Source: VAXT01 sp964591295
Lineage (GTDB): Bacteria; Actinomycetota; Thermoleophilia; Gaiellales; Gaiellaceae
Length of the DNA: 64,000 bases
NCBI GenBank assembly: GCA_964591295.1
Contig: CAZQAG010000001.1
Span: 32,157 to 96,156, forward strand
Direction of reading: 5' to 3'
Program-made: the position numbers and the translations under genes
The notes under the pieces: generated by a model
Seen by the model: only the letters and a program-made list of their open reading frames with translations
What the model was told of the DNA's origin: nothing
The model's database searches: none
Shown: positions 8,393 to 17,360 of the stretch, one piece after another
Position numbering within the stretch: the first letter of the stretch is position 1
Layout: each line of letters starts with the position of its first letter

Positions 8393-9520
8393 GTGAGGCG
8401 GCTGCTGCTGGTCAGCCATCGTCCCATCGACCAGGCCGGCGGCGGCGCTGCCCGCTGGCGCTCGTTCGCGCGGCATCTGCCGGGGCTCGGCTGGGAGCTC
8501 GACGTTGTCTCAGGGGGCGGCGCCGACGAGTTTGCGGCGCCACGACGGGCTCAGGCGCGGGCAAGGGTGATGGAGGCTGCCGGGCGCCTGGCGAATCCCG
8601 TGTTCCGCGCGGCCGGGCTGCGACCCGAGGCTATGCCGCTGTCGACCGCCTGGGTCGCTCGCGGCTCGGCGCAGGTGCGGCGCCGGGTGCGGGAGGGGGA
8701 CTACGAGGCGGTGCTGGCGACCGGGCCGCCGTTCGCGGCGCTCATGGCCGCCAGGCTTGCTCACGGGGAGCTGCCGCTCGTCGTCGAGCTTCGTGACCTC
8801 TGGGCCGGAAACCCGGCCTTCGATCGCGGCGGGCCGATTTTGGGGCGGCTCGAGTCATGGGTCGTACAGGAGAGCACCGCGGTCGTCGCCGTGACCTCCG
8901 AAGCTGCCGACGATCTCCGGCGACGCCACCCCGGCGCGCGGATCGAGTCGATCCCGAACGGCTTCGAGCCCGAGCTGCTCGAGCTGCGCCGGAAGACGAG
9001 CGGGACGACGATCCTCCACTCGGGGACGCTCACGAAAGACCGGCCGCTCGCACCCCTTCTCCGGGCTCTGCGGCCCCCGCTCCGGCTCGTGCTCCACGGG
9101 TATGTCGTGCCTGAGATCCTCGCGGAGGTCGCGCGGTCGGGGAAGGACGTGGAGCTCGTGCCTCCCTCGGCGCGGGAGGATGCGGTTCGGCGAATCGCCG
9201 CCGCCGACGTGGCGCTGGTCACGCAAGGCCACGGAGCCGGCGACAAGACGGCAGTAGCGGCCAAGGTCTACGAGTACCTGGCGCTCGGCAAGCCGATCCT
9301 GTCGATCACCGACGGCGGGGCGACGGAGAAGCTCTTGCAGCGCCTGGGAGCCGATCGCCTCGCCGCGCGCCTCGACGACGAGCGCTCGATCGAGGCCGCG
9401 CTCGAGCTAATCCTCGCCGGGGATCTCCCCGAGCCGGTTGCAGTGGAGAAGCTCGCGCCCTACGAGCGGCCGCGCCTGGCGCAGCAGGTGGTAGCCCTCC
9501 TCGACTCGCTCGTGGCCTAG
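8393..9520 (+). CDS. GT4-like glycosyltransferase
   Basis: About 375 residues with a GT-B fold. The N-domain begins RRLLLVSHRPIDQAGGGAAR. The C-domain has SIPNGFE near 195, the HSGTLTKDRPLAPLL start of the donor-binding half, and KVYEYLALGKPIL, the family's E(x7)E-like donor loop. A GTG at 8393 starts directly at the first strand and is preferred to an ATG ten codons upstream. Its stop shares the tetranucleotide CTAG with the stop of the convergent methyltransferase. Sugar unknown. Confidence 0.85.
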   Translation: MRRLLLVSHRPIDQAGGGAARWRSFARHLPGLGWELDVVSGGGADEFAAPRRAQARARVMEAAGRLANPVFRAAGLRPEAMPLSTAWVARGSAQVRRRVREGDYEAVLATGPPFAALMAARLAHGELPLVVELRDLWAGNPAFDRGGPILGRLESWVVQESTAVVAVTSEAADDLRRRHPGARIESIPNGFEPELLELRRKTSGTTILHSGTLTKDRPLAPLLRALRPPLRLVLHGYVVPEILAEVARSGKDVELVPPSAREDAVRRIAAADVALVTQGHGAGDKTAVAAKVYEYLALGKPILSITDGGATEKLLQRLGADRLAARLDDERSIEAALELILAGDLPEPVAVEKLAPYERPRLAQQVVALLDSLVA

Positions 9521-10290
9521 GAAGGCTTGACGGCCGCGATGTAGTAGTCCGACGCGATCCGCGGCAGCCGCTCTCCCAGCTTCTTGTTCAACGCCATCAC
9601 GCGCGGAATTCCGGAGAAGGCGAAGTCCGTGAAGGGCCCGCAGAAGAGGATCGCGCCCCGCGCCTCGACCACGTCGAAGCCCGCCTGACCGAGGATGCGG
9701 TGGATCGAGCGCCACGTAAAGCGCTGCTTGTGCGGTGAGTCGGCGAGCGTCATCAGCTCCTCTGCTCCGCTCCATTCCGCGTGCCGTGCCTTCAGCCGCC
9801 GCAGCCTCCCCGCCAGCCTGCCGGAGCGGGCCCTCCGATAGAGCCGGTCGACGCCGGTCCGATACCAGAGCAGGTTCTCGAGCTCGAAGAAGCTGTAGCC
9901 GTTCGGGGTCGTCACGAGCAGCTTTCCGCCCGGGACCAGCCGGTCGCGGATGAGCGCGAGCGAGTCCCGGAGCTCGTCGTCGTCGAGGTGCTCGAGGATC
10001 TCCGACGCGATGACCGCGTCGAACGGCCCGGAGAGGTCCCTCAGGTCGATCGCCTGGAGCGCGTCCGGGTCGAGGCCGGCCTCCGTCAAGAGCTCGCGAC
10101 CGCGCTCGATGCTGGGCTCGTCCAGGTCGACGCCGGTCACGTCGTAGCCCCAGGCCCGTAGCGGAATCGTGATCAGCCGCCCGGTGCCGCAGCCGAACTC
10201 CACAGCGCGGTCTTCGGGGCGCAGGTTGTCCCGGAGCCAGTGCAGCCGCTGTTGATGGCCGTAGATGTTCTCCTGCGGAAGGACGTTCAT
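9517..10290 (-). CDS. Class I SAM-dependent methyltransferase
   Basis: 257 residues. Motif I VEFGCGTGRL (near 30-39), motif II GVDLDEPSIE, motif III AVIASEILEHLDDDE and LVPGGKLLVTTPNGYS are all intact, as in UbiG/Methyltransf_23-type enzymes. It lies 8 bp downstream of wecB on the same strand and is probably co-transcribed, so a role on the WecB-derived sugar or its glycan is possible. The stop codons of this gene and the convergent GT4 gene overlap in CTAG. Confidence 0.85.
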   Translation of the reverse strand: MNVLPQENIYGHQQRLHWLRDNLRPEDRAVEFGCGTGRLITIPLRAWGYDVTGVDLDEPSIERGRELLTEAGLDPDALQAIDLRDLSGPFDAVIASEILEHLDDDELRDSLALIRDRLVPGGKLLVTTPNGYSFFELENLLWYRTGVDRLYRRARSGRLAGRLRRLKARHAEWSGAEELMTLADSPHKQRFTWRSIHRILGQAGFDVVEARGAILFCGPFTDFAFSGIPRVMALNKKLGERLPRIASDYYIAAVKPS

Positions 10291-10298
10291 GTGGTCCG

Positions 10299-11393
10299 CT
10301 AGCCCATGCCCGCGAGCACTTCGACGATCCGCTCGGAGGCCTTGCCGTCCCAGAGCGGCGGAATGTGCGCCTCCTTCCCCTTGCGGGCCGAGATCAGCGC
10401 CGGGACCTCGGCGATCCGCTTCGGATCGAGCCCCAGAAGGACGTTCGTCCCCATCGAGACCGTGATCGGGCGCTCGGTGTTCGCACGCAGGGTGAAGCAG
10501 GGCAGGCCGAGGAAGGTCGTCTCCTCCTGGATGCCACCCGAGTCCGTCAGCACTCCCGCCGACCCAGCAACGAGGCTCAGGAACTCGACGTAGCCGACCG
10601 GCTCGATCAGCCTGAGCCGCTCGAGATCGATGTCGATCGCCAGCGTCTCGAGCGCCGCGCGTGTCCGCGGGTGAACCGGGAAGACGACAGGCAGCTCGGC
10701 CGAGATGCCCGCCAGTTGCCCCATCGCCTCGGCCAGCAAGGGACCGTCCACGAGGGCGGGGCGGTGCAGCGTGACGACCAGGTACTCGCCCCTCGGGAGG
10801 TCGCGCTCCTCGGGCGCGCCGCGCGCGTCGATTCGCTCCCGCATGGCGACGAGGGAGTCGATCATCGTGTTGCCGACGTCGTGGATCCCGTGCGCAGGGC
10901 AGCCTTCCGCGAGCAGGTTGTCGCGTGCCTCGGGCGAGTGGATGAAGAGAAAGTCCGACACCTGGTCGGCGACGATGCGGTTGATCTCCTCGGGCATCGT
11001 CCGGTCGAACGAGCGCAGCCCGGCCTCCACGTGCCCGATCGGCAAGAGCAGCTTCGCGGCCGTCAGCGCCGCCGCCATCGTCGAGTTCACGTCGCCGGGA
11101 ACGAGGACGACATCCGGCTCGGCCTCGAGCAGCACCGGCTCCAGCCGCTCCATGACCGCGGCGGTCTGCTGGGCGTGTGACCCGGAGCCGACCCCGAGCG
11201 AATAGTCGGGGTCGCCCACTCCGAGCTCTTCGAGGAAGATCTCGGACATCTCACGGTCGTAGTGCTGGCCGGTGTGGACGAGGACGTGCTCGAACTCGTC
11301 GCCGCGCCGCTGAAGCTCGGCCGCGATCGGCGCGATCTTCATCATGTTCGGCCGCGTGCCGACGACCGAAAGAACCTTGCGGCGCTTAGCCAT
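10299..11393 (-). CDS. wecB: UDP-N-acetylglucosamine 2-epimerase (non-hydrolysing)
   Basis: Interconverts UDP-GlcNAc and UDP-ManNAc in the cytosol. The 364 residues match the family length. Diagnostic motifs are in order: GTRPNMMKIAP (12-22), HTGQHYD, GDVNST, GHVEAGLRS, EEINR, TDSGGIQEE and NTERPIT. The first motif has NMM where E. coli-type enzymes have EAI, a tolerated variation. No UDP-ManNAc dehydrogenase is in the window, so ManNAc itself may be incorporated or the oxidising gene may lie elsewhere. It is followed by a methyltransferase gene. Confidence 0.92.
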   Translation of the reverse strand: MAKRRKVLSVVGTRPNMMKIAPIAAELQRRGDEFEHVLVHTGQHYDREMSEIFLEELGVGDPDYSLGVGSGSHAQQTAAVMERLEPVLLEAEPDVVLVPGDVNSTMAAALTAAKLLLPIGHVEAGLRSFDRTMPEEINRIVADQVSDFLFIHSPEARDNLLAEGCPAHGIHDVGNTMIDSLVAMRERIDARGAPEERDLPRGEYLVVTLHRPALVDGPLLAEAMGQLAGISAELPVVFPVHPRTRAALETLAIDIDLERLRLIEPVGYVEFLSLVAGSAGVLTDSGGIQEETTFLGLPCFTLRANTERPITVSMGTNVLLGLDPKRIAEVPALISARKGKEAHIPPLWDGKASERIVEVLAGMG

Positions 11394-11402
11394 GCGGTAA
11401 AG

Positions 11403-11408
11403 AGGATA
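11403..11408 (-). promoter_or_regulatory. Putative -10 hexamer (TATCCT), leaderless, for wecB
   Basis: TATCCT on the minus strand ends 9 nt before the wecB ATG, with no Shine-Dalgarno between. It lies in the 62-bp divergent region with the bi-domain oxidoreductase gene. Confidence 0.5.
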
Positions 11409-11440
11409 GAGAGGGGCCCGGTCCGACGGCCTTCGCTGCC

Positions 11441-11446
11441 GATACT
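11441..11446 (+). promoter_or_regulatory. Putative -10 hexamer (GATACT), leaderless
   Basis: GATACT ends 9 nt before the GTG at 11456 of the bi-domain oxidoreductase. There is no purine-rich ribosome-binding site in the gap. Confidence 0.45.
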
Positions 11447-11455
11447 CTCAACCGC

Positions 11456-13603
11456 GTGAAACAAGTCGTTTTGCGGGGTGGAAAGACCCAGGTCGTCGAC
11501 GTGCCGGAGCCGGCGCCGACTCCCGGCTTCGTCCTGGTCGCGAACGCTGCGTCTGCGATCTCGAGCGGCACGGAGCGCTCGGTCGTCGCGTCCGGCTCGG
11601 GCTCGCTCGCGGCACGGGCGATCAAGAATCCACAGCTCGTCGCGCAGACCCTCCGCCATGCTCGCGAGCACGGGGTGCGCGAGACGATCGGGGCCGTCAA
11701 GGGCGCCGTCGCCGAGGACTCTCCGCTCGGGTACTCGACGGCGGGAACCGTGATCGATACCGGCGGCCTCGCCGGACTACACGTCGGCCAGCGGGTCGCC
11801 GCTGCAGGCGCGGGCCAGGCGAACCATGCGGAGGTCGTCTCCGTGCCGGCGAACCTCATTGCTCCCGTGCCGGAGGGCGTGTCGCTCCGGGACGCGTCCT
11901 TCGGAGCCATAGGCGCGATCGCTATCCAGGGCGTTCGCCGGGCGGCGCCGACCCTTGGCGAGCGCGTCGTCGTCGTCGGGCTCGGGCTGCTCGGCCTGAT
12001 CACGGTGCAGGCTCTCCGTGCCGCCGGTTGTCGCGTGGCCGGGGTCGAGCCGATCGACGCCCGCCGTGCGCTCGGCAAGGACCTCGGGGCCGAGCTCGTG
12101 CTGGAGCCCGCCGAGGCCGTCGATGCCGTCATGGGCTGGACCGACAGCGTAGGAGCAGACGCAGTGATCGTCACGGCGTCGGCGAAGGGCGACGAGCTCG
12201 TCAACGACTCGGTGCGCATGGTGCGGCGCAAGGGTCGCGTCGTACCGGTCGGCGACATCGGGCTCGGGCTCGCCCGCGAGGCGCTGTACGAACGCGAGGC
12301 AGACGTCCTCATCTCGACCTCGTACGGGCCGGGCCGCTACGACCCGTCCTACGAGGCAGACGGCATCGACTACCCGCTGCCGTACGCGCGCTGGACCGCC
12401 GGGCGGAACATCGAGGAGTTCCTGCGCCTGCTCTCCGAAGGCCTCGTCCAGCTCGACCCGCTCATCCAGCTCGAGCTGCCCGTCGAGCGGGCGGTCGAGG
12501 CCTACGACGCGCTTGCCGGCACCCCGCCGCCGCTCGCGGCAGCGCTGACCTATTCGGAGCGGAGCGCGAGCGAGAAACCGATGACCCGCTCGTCGGCGCC
12601 GTCGGGGTCCGGCGACGGCTCCGAGATTCGCGTCGCTCTCATCGGCGCCGGCGGCTTCGTGCGCTCGATGCACCTCCCGAACCTGCAACGCGAAGACGGC
12701 GTCCGCATCACGACGGTCGTCAGCCTCGGAGGGTCGTCGGCCGCCTTTCTTGCACGCTCGCTCAACGGGGCGCTGCCGGGGACGGACTGGCGTGAGGCCA
12801 TGGCTGCACCGGACGTCGACCTCGTGGTCGTCGCAACGCGGCACGACTCGCACGCGGAGATCTCGGCCGCGGCATTGAGAGCGGGCAAGGCGGTCTTCGT
12901 CGAGAAGCCGCTCGGTCTCACGCGCGAGGAGATCGACGACGTCTGGGCGGCCGGCGAGACGAACGACCGCCTGGCGATCGGCTTCAACCGGCCGTTCTCA
13001 GAGCTGGCCCGCAGCCTCGCTGAGGAGACGAGACGTCTCACGGGCCCCTCTCAGCTCGTGTACCGAGTCAGCTCTCCGGTACCGCACGACCACTGGCTGA
13101 ACGACCCGCTCGAGGGGGGCGGACGCATCCTCGGCGAGGCGTGTCACATGTTCGACTTCGCCAACTGGCTGCTGGGCACGCCTGAGCGCGTCATCGCGGC
13201 GGCTGTGCCGGCACCCGCCGGCGTTGGCTCGCCCGAGAGCGCCTCTGTCACGATCCAGTACGCTGACGGCTCGGTGGCGACGATCCACTATTCGGGTCTC
13301 GGTCCCGCCTCGATGCCGAAGGAGCGAGTCGAGCTCTTGCGCAGCGGACGCTCCTGGGTCCTCGACGACTTCCGCACCCTGACGTCTTTCGGCGCCGACG
13401 GGACACAGACGAAGAGCAGTCGCGGCGACAAGGGGCATGCCGAGCTCCTGCACCGCACGCTGGCGGCGACGCGCGGGGAGCAGCCGTTCGAGCCCGGACT
13501 CGGAGCTGCCTATATCGCGCAGAGCGTCGGCCTCGCAGCCCTCGAGTCGATCGCTTCGGGACAGCCGGTCCAGGTTCAGCGACCTCCCGAGAGGTCCGGC
13601 TGA
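11456..13603 (+). CDS. Bi-domain oxidoreductase: MDR alcohol-dehydrogenase-like domain fused to Gfo/Idh/MocA domain
   Basis: 715 residues. The N-terminal half (about 1-365) is a medium-chain dehydrogenase: NAASAISSGTER, then the coenzyme loop VVVGLGLLGLITVQ near 172-185. I do not see the usual Cys/His structural-zinc cluster. A low-complexity linker (ARS-type, about 366-390) leads to a Gfo/Idh/MocA domain with VALIGAGGFVRSMH near 393-406, the EKP motif (VFVEKPLGL) near 479-487 and GGRILGEACHMFD as the sugar-binding Asp/His region. This fusion is known from exopolysaccharide loci, where it is thought to act on a nucleotide sugar or glycan; the reaction is not established. Its TGA overlaps the AsnB start, so it heads a coupled three-gene operon. 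Confidence 0.88.
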   Translation: MKQVVLRGGKTQVVDVPEPAPTPGFVLVANAASAISSGTERSVVASGSGSLAARAIKNPQLVAQTLRHAREHGVRETIGAVKGAVAEDSPLGYSTAGTVIDTGGLAGLHVGQRVAAAGAGQANHAEVVSVPANLIAPVPEGVSLRDASFGAIGAIAIQGVRRAAPTLGERVVVVGLGLLGLITVQALRAAGCRVAGVEPIDARRALGKDLGAELVLEPAEAVDAVMGWTDSVGADAVIVTASAKGDELVNDSVRMVRRKGRVVPVGDIGLGLAREALYEREADVLISTSYGPGRYDPSYEADGIDYPLPYARWTAGRNIEEFLRLLSEGLVQLDPLIQLELPVERAVEAYDALAGTPPPLAAALTYSERSASEKPMTRSSAPSGSGDGSEIRVALIGAGGFVRSMHLPNLQREDGVRITTVVSLGGSSAAFLARSLNGALPGTDWREAMAAPDVDLVVVATRHDSHAEISAAALRAGKAVFVEKPLGLTREEIDDVWAAGETNDRLAIGFNRPFSELARSLAEETRRLTGPSQLVYRVSSPVPHDHWLNDPLEGGGRILGEACHMFDFANWLLGTPERVIAAAVPAPAGVGSPESASVTIQYADGSVATIHYSGLGPASMPKERVELLRSGRSWVLDDFRTLTSFGADGTQTKSSRGDKGHAELLHRTLAATRGEQPFEPGLGAAYIAQSVGLAALESIASGQPVQVQRPPERSG

Positions 13604-15534
13604 TGTGCGGTATCTGCGGAATCCTCGGCACCCGCGACGACTTCCGGGTCGACGAGGAGCTCGTGACGAGCATGCGGGAGCGCATCCACCACCGCGGTCC
13701 CGACGACGGGGGCTCCTGGCACTCGCCGGAGAACCGTGTCGCCCTCGGCCACCGGCGCCTCTCGATCATCGACCTCACCGACGCCGGCCACCAGCCGATG
13801 TCGAACGAGGACGGCACCGTCTGGATCACGTTCGGCGGCGAGATCTACAACCACATGGACATTCGGCCCGAGCTGGAGGCGAAGGGGCATCTCTACCGCT
13901 CCAACACCGACACGGAGACGATCATCCACCTCTACGAGGAGGAAGGCCCTCGCTGCGTGGAGCGCCTCGACGGAATGTTCCACTACGCGATCTGGGACGG
14001 CCGCACGCGCGAGCTGCACCTCACTCGTGACCGGCTGGGGAAGAAGCCGCTCTACTACGCGCACACCGACGGCGGCTTCGCGTTCGCCTCCGAGATCAAG
14101 GCTCTCCTCGAGCATCCGGCGATCTCACCCGAGCTCGACGAGGAAGCGTTCTTCCATTACCTGACGTTCGTCTGCACGCCCGCACCGCTGACGATGTTCA
14201 AGGGGATCCGGAAGCTCGGCCCGGCCGAGCGGATGACAGTGCGTCCGGACGGGTCGACCGAGATCGAGACGTACTGGAGCCCGATGTCGCAGAGCGCCGC
14301 GGCAGAGGTGGCGTCGCTCGAGGAGCCGGAGCTCGAAGAGCGCCTGCTCGAGCTCCTGCGAGAGTCGATCCGCCGGCGCATGATGTCCGACGTCCCGTTC
14401 GGAGTCTTCCTCTCCGGGGGCCTCGACTCCTCGACGAACGTCGCGCTCATGTCCGAGCTGATGTCGAATCCCGTGCGCACGTTCTCGGTCGGATACGCGG
14501 ACTACGAGGCCTACAACGAGCTCGAGCACGCACGCCGCATCGCCACGAAGTTCGGGACCGACCATCACGAGGTGATCATCGACTCGGCGGATCTCGAGAG
14601 GTTCCTCCCCGATCTCATCTACCACCAGGACGAGCCCATCGCCGACTGGGTCGCCGTGCCGCTCCATTACGTCTCGAAGCTCGCGCGAGACGACGGAACG
14701 GTCGTCGTGCAGATCGGAGAAGGCTCGGACGAGCTCTTTCACGGGTATCCGGGTTACCACAGCCACGCCCGCTTCGATTCGCGTTACCTGCCTCCCTTCC
14801 AGCGGGTACCCAGGCCGCTGCGACGAGCGCTGAGCAGCGGCGTGACCGCCTGGTCGCGGCGCTCCGGCCGGTTCGTGGGACACGCCGAGGCGCTCGAGCA
14901 AGCAGCCGAGGGACGAAACTCCTTCTGGGGCGGCGCGATCGCCTATCACGGGGAGCTCAAGAGCCGGATCCTCTCGAACGGAAGGGCCTATCCGGATTCG
15001 TACGAGATCGTCCAGCGCTTCTTGCGCGAGGCCGAGGAGCAGCTCCCCGGAGCCGACCTCCTGCAGAAGATGACCTACCTCGAGCTCAAGAACCGGCTCG
15101 CCGAGCTCCTGCTGATGCGGGTCGACAAGATGACGATGGCGAACTCCGTCGAGGCGCGCGTCCCGTTCCTCGACCGCGCTCTCGTCGAGTTCGCGATGGC
15201 GTTGCCGCCCGAGATGAAGGTCCGCGGAAACGAGGGCAAGTACCTGCTCAAGCGCGCCGTCGCGAACATCCTCCCGCCGGAGATCGTGAACCGCCCCAAG
15301 CAGGGCTTCTCGGCACCGGTCAGCGAGTGGTTCCGTGCCGACCTCGGGGAGCGTGCGCAGCGGGAGATCCGCTCCTCGTCGCTGGTCGAGCGAGGCCTCC
15401 TGAACTACGAGGCGATCGACGACCTGTGGGGCGCCCATCGCGCCGGCCGGGGCGACTGGGCCTTCCAGCTGTGGAACATCTACAACGTGAGCGTCTGGCA
15501 CGACCTCTGGGTCGCAGGGCGCGCTCTGGCCTGA
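13603..15534 (+). CDS. asnB: Asparagine synthase (glutamine-hydrolysing)-like amidotransferase, copy 1
   Basis: 643 residues. MCGICGI exposes Cys2 as the glutamine-hydrolysing nucleophile. RLSIIDL, FGGEIYN and the Asp/Asn pocket complete the class II amidotransferase domain (1 to about 210). The ATP-pyrophosphatase domain has FLSGGLDSS near 269-277, EGSDELFHGYPGY near 378 and RVPFLD near 522. All motifs are intact, so it should be active. Its position between an oxidoreductase and a heparinase-like gene suggests amidation of a glycan carboxylate rather than housekeeping asparagine synthesis; this is inference, and a second copy lies at 28681. Confidence 0.9.
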   Translation: MCGICGILGTRDDFRVDEELVTSMRERIHHRGPDDGGSWHSPENRVALGHRRLSIIDLTDAGHQPMSNEDGTVWITFGGEIYNHMDIRPELEAKGHLYRSNTDTETIIHLYEEEGPRCVERLDGMFHYAIWDGRTRELHLTRDRLGKKPLYYAHTDGGFAFASEIKALLEHPAISPELDEEAFFHYLTFVCTPAPLTMFKGIRKLGPAERMTVRPDGSTEIETYWSPMSQSAAAEVASLEEPELEERLLELLRESIRRRMMSDVPFGVFLSGGLDSSTNVALMSELMSNPVRTFSVGYADYEAYNELEHARRIATKFGTDHHEVIIDSADLERFLPDLIYHQDEPIADWVAVPLHYVSKLARDDGTVVVQIGEGSDELFHGYPGYHSHARFDSRYLPPFQRVPRPLRRALSSGVTAWSRRSGRFVGHAEALEQAAEGRNSFWGGAIAYHGELKSRILSNGRAYPDSYEIVQRFLREAEEQLPGADLLQKMTYLELKNRLAELLLMRVDKMTMANSVEARVPFLDRALVEFAMALPPEMKVRGNEGKYLLKRAVANILPPEIVNRPKQGFSAPVSEWFRADLGERAQREIRSSSLVERGLLNYEAIDDLWGAHRAGRGDWAFQLWNIYNVSVWHDLWVAGRALA

Positions 15535-17360
15535 CGGAGTTGAGACCGAGTCTCCGCGAGGGGGTCGCCCTCTGGCGGCATGCGGGTCTCCGGCGAGGCG
15601 GGCTGGCCTCGGCACGGCGAGTCGGAGGCCTGGTGCGCGGCGCCGCTCGAGAGGCTCGTCTCCGCGCGAGACCGCCGAAGGCTGCACCGGGCGAGCTTGC
15701 CGCCGCGCTCGGCGGAGCCGGCCCCGTCGATTCGCTCCGAGGCTCGGTGCTTGCGGCCATGCCGAGCGTCGCCCGCTTCGAGCGGGAGCTCGACGACTCC
15801 GTCGTCCAGCGCGCCGACGAGATCGTCGCCCATCGGTTCGACCTTCTCGGCTCCGGCCCGACGGAGCTCGGAAGGGAGATCGACTGGCGGGCGGACTTCA
15901 AGACGGGTCGGCGCTGGCCGCTGCGACACGGGTCTTTGCTTCCCGTCTCCTACGGCGACGGATCCGACATCAAGGTCCCGTGGGAGCTCTCCCGCGCCCA
16001 GCACCTTCCGCTCCTCGCCGGCGCCCACCGACTGACGGGAGAGAGGCGCTATCTGGACGAGATCGGTGGCCAGCTGAGCGACTGGATCCACGCCAACCCC
16101 GTCGAGCTCGGCCCGAACTGGGCCTGCACGATGGACGTCGCGATCCGGGCGGCCAACTGGACGACCACCCTCTCGATAGCCGCCGAGGCCGTGGCAGAAG
16201 AGCCGTGGCTCACTCCCGCGCTCGAAAGCCTGCTGCTCCACGGGCGGTTCATCCGGGCCCACCTCGAGGACGGCCAGGTGCGGGGTAACCACTATCTGTC
16301 CGACGTCGTCGGCCTGCTGCCCGTGGCCGCCCTGTTCTCCTCCGGCTCCGAGGGCAGGAGGTGGGCCGAATGGGCTGTGGGCGAGCTCGCCTCTGAGATG
16401 GAGCACCAGATTCGCGCCGACGGCGGCGCGCACGAGGCGTCGATTCCGTATCACCGCCTCGTCACCGAGCTCTTCCTGTGCGGCACCCAGGCGGCCGAGG
16501 CCCTCGTTCCGGGACGCCTGCCGCCGTGGTACCACGAGCGGCTCGACCTGATGCTCGGGTTTGTCGCCGGTTACACCCGGCCCGACGGGCTTGCGCCGCA
16601 GATCGGCGATGCCGACGACGGGCGCTTCCTGCCGCTCGGCGACTACGGGCGGGATCCGCGTGACCACCGGCATCTCTTCGCGCAGGCCGGTCGCGAGTTC
16701 ATGCCGGGGACGGGACCCGCCTCCTTCCCCGAGAGCGGCTTCTACGTCATGCGCGAGGGCGACCTGTACGTGATCGTTCGCTGCGGCGACACCGGCCGCT
16801 ACGGCCTGGGGGGCCATTCCCACAACGACCAGCTCTCGTTCGAGCTGGCGAACGGCGCAGAGCCGCTCGTCGTCGACCCGGGGACCTTCCTGTACACGCC
16901 TGACCCCGAGGCGCGGAACCTCTTCCGGTCGACGGGCTTCCACTCGACGCTGCGCATCGACCGTGGCGAGCAGAACGAGTTGCGGACGGACGATCTCTTC
17001 GCGATGGAAGACCGAGCGCAAGCGGAGGCCCTCCACTGGGACGGCACCGCGTTCGAGGGACGGCATCACGGCTTTCCGGGGGCGACCCACACGCGACGGC
17101 TCGACCTCGGAAGGAACGGGATTCGCATTCGCGACACGGTCGAGTCCACCGCGGCGCGAGACCTCGAGTGGACGTTTCCGCTGGCTCCGGGCGCCGAGAG
17201 CAAGGTGGAGATCAGCGCCGAGGGCCTGGAGTTCCGGCCCGAGCCAGGCTGGTACTCGCCGAGTTACGGCGTTCGGGTGCCGACGACGTTCCTTCGCGCC
17301 CGCCGCCGGTCGAGGCCCGGCGAGGACGTCACTGAGATCACCGTCAGAGCATCTTCCTGA
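15531..17360 (+). CDS. Heparinase II/III family protein (polysaccharide lyase-like)
   Basis: About 609 residues. The first 110 or so are Arg/Ala-rich and lack a clear signal peptide. Then comes an alpha-toroid region with DIKVPWELSRAQHLP and the repeated helices ANPVELGPNWACTMDVAIR and GNHYLSDVVGLLPVAALF. The heparinase II/III beta-sandwich follows, with GGHSHNDQLSFEL (catalytic His region), VVDPGTFLYTPDP and FRSTGFHSTLRID. Such proteins recur in Wzx/Wzy loci and may cleave or remodel the uronic-acid-containing product. The start is uncertain: a CTG at 15531 would overlap the AsnB stop as CTGA, and a TTG at 15540 is the alternative. Its 3' end overlaps the convergent GT2 gene by 17 bp. Confidence 0.82.
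   Translation: MTELRPSLREGVALWRHAGLRRGGLASARRVGGLVRGAAREARLRARPPKAAPGELAAALGGAGPVDSLRGSVLAAMPSVARFERELDDSVVQRADEIVAHRFDLLGSGPTELGREIDWRADFKTGRRWPLRHGSLLPVSYGDGSDIKVPWELSRAQHLPLLAGAHRLTGERRYLDEIGGQLSDWIHANPVELGPNWACTMDVAIRAANWTTTLSIAAEAVAEEPWLTPALESLLLHGRFIRAHLEDGQVRGNHYLSDVVGLLPVAALFSSGSEGRRWAEWAVGELASEMEHQIRADGGAHEASIPYHRLVTELFLCGTQAAEALVPGRLPPWYHERLDLMLGFVAGYTRPDGLAPQIGDADDGRFLPLGDYGRDPRDHRHLFAQAGREFMPGTGPASFPESGFYVMREGDLYVIVRCGDTGRYGLGGHSHNDQLSFELANGAEPLVVDPGTFLYTPDPEARNLFRSTGFHSTLRIDRGEQNELRTDDLFAMEDRAQAEALHWDGTAFEGRHHGFPGATHTRRLDLGRNGIRIRDTVESTAARDLEWTFPLAPGAESKVEISAEGLEFRPEPGWYSPSYGVRVPTTFLRARRRSRPGEDVTEITVRASS

Noticed and set aside
15480..17090. 536-codon minus-strand frame opposite the heparinase-like gene
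   Set aside because: No recognisable domain or start context; fully explained as the antisense frame of a conserved plus-strand protein.
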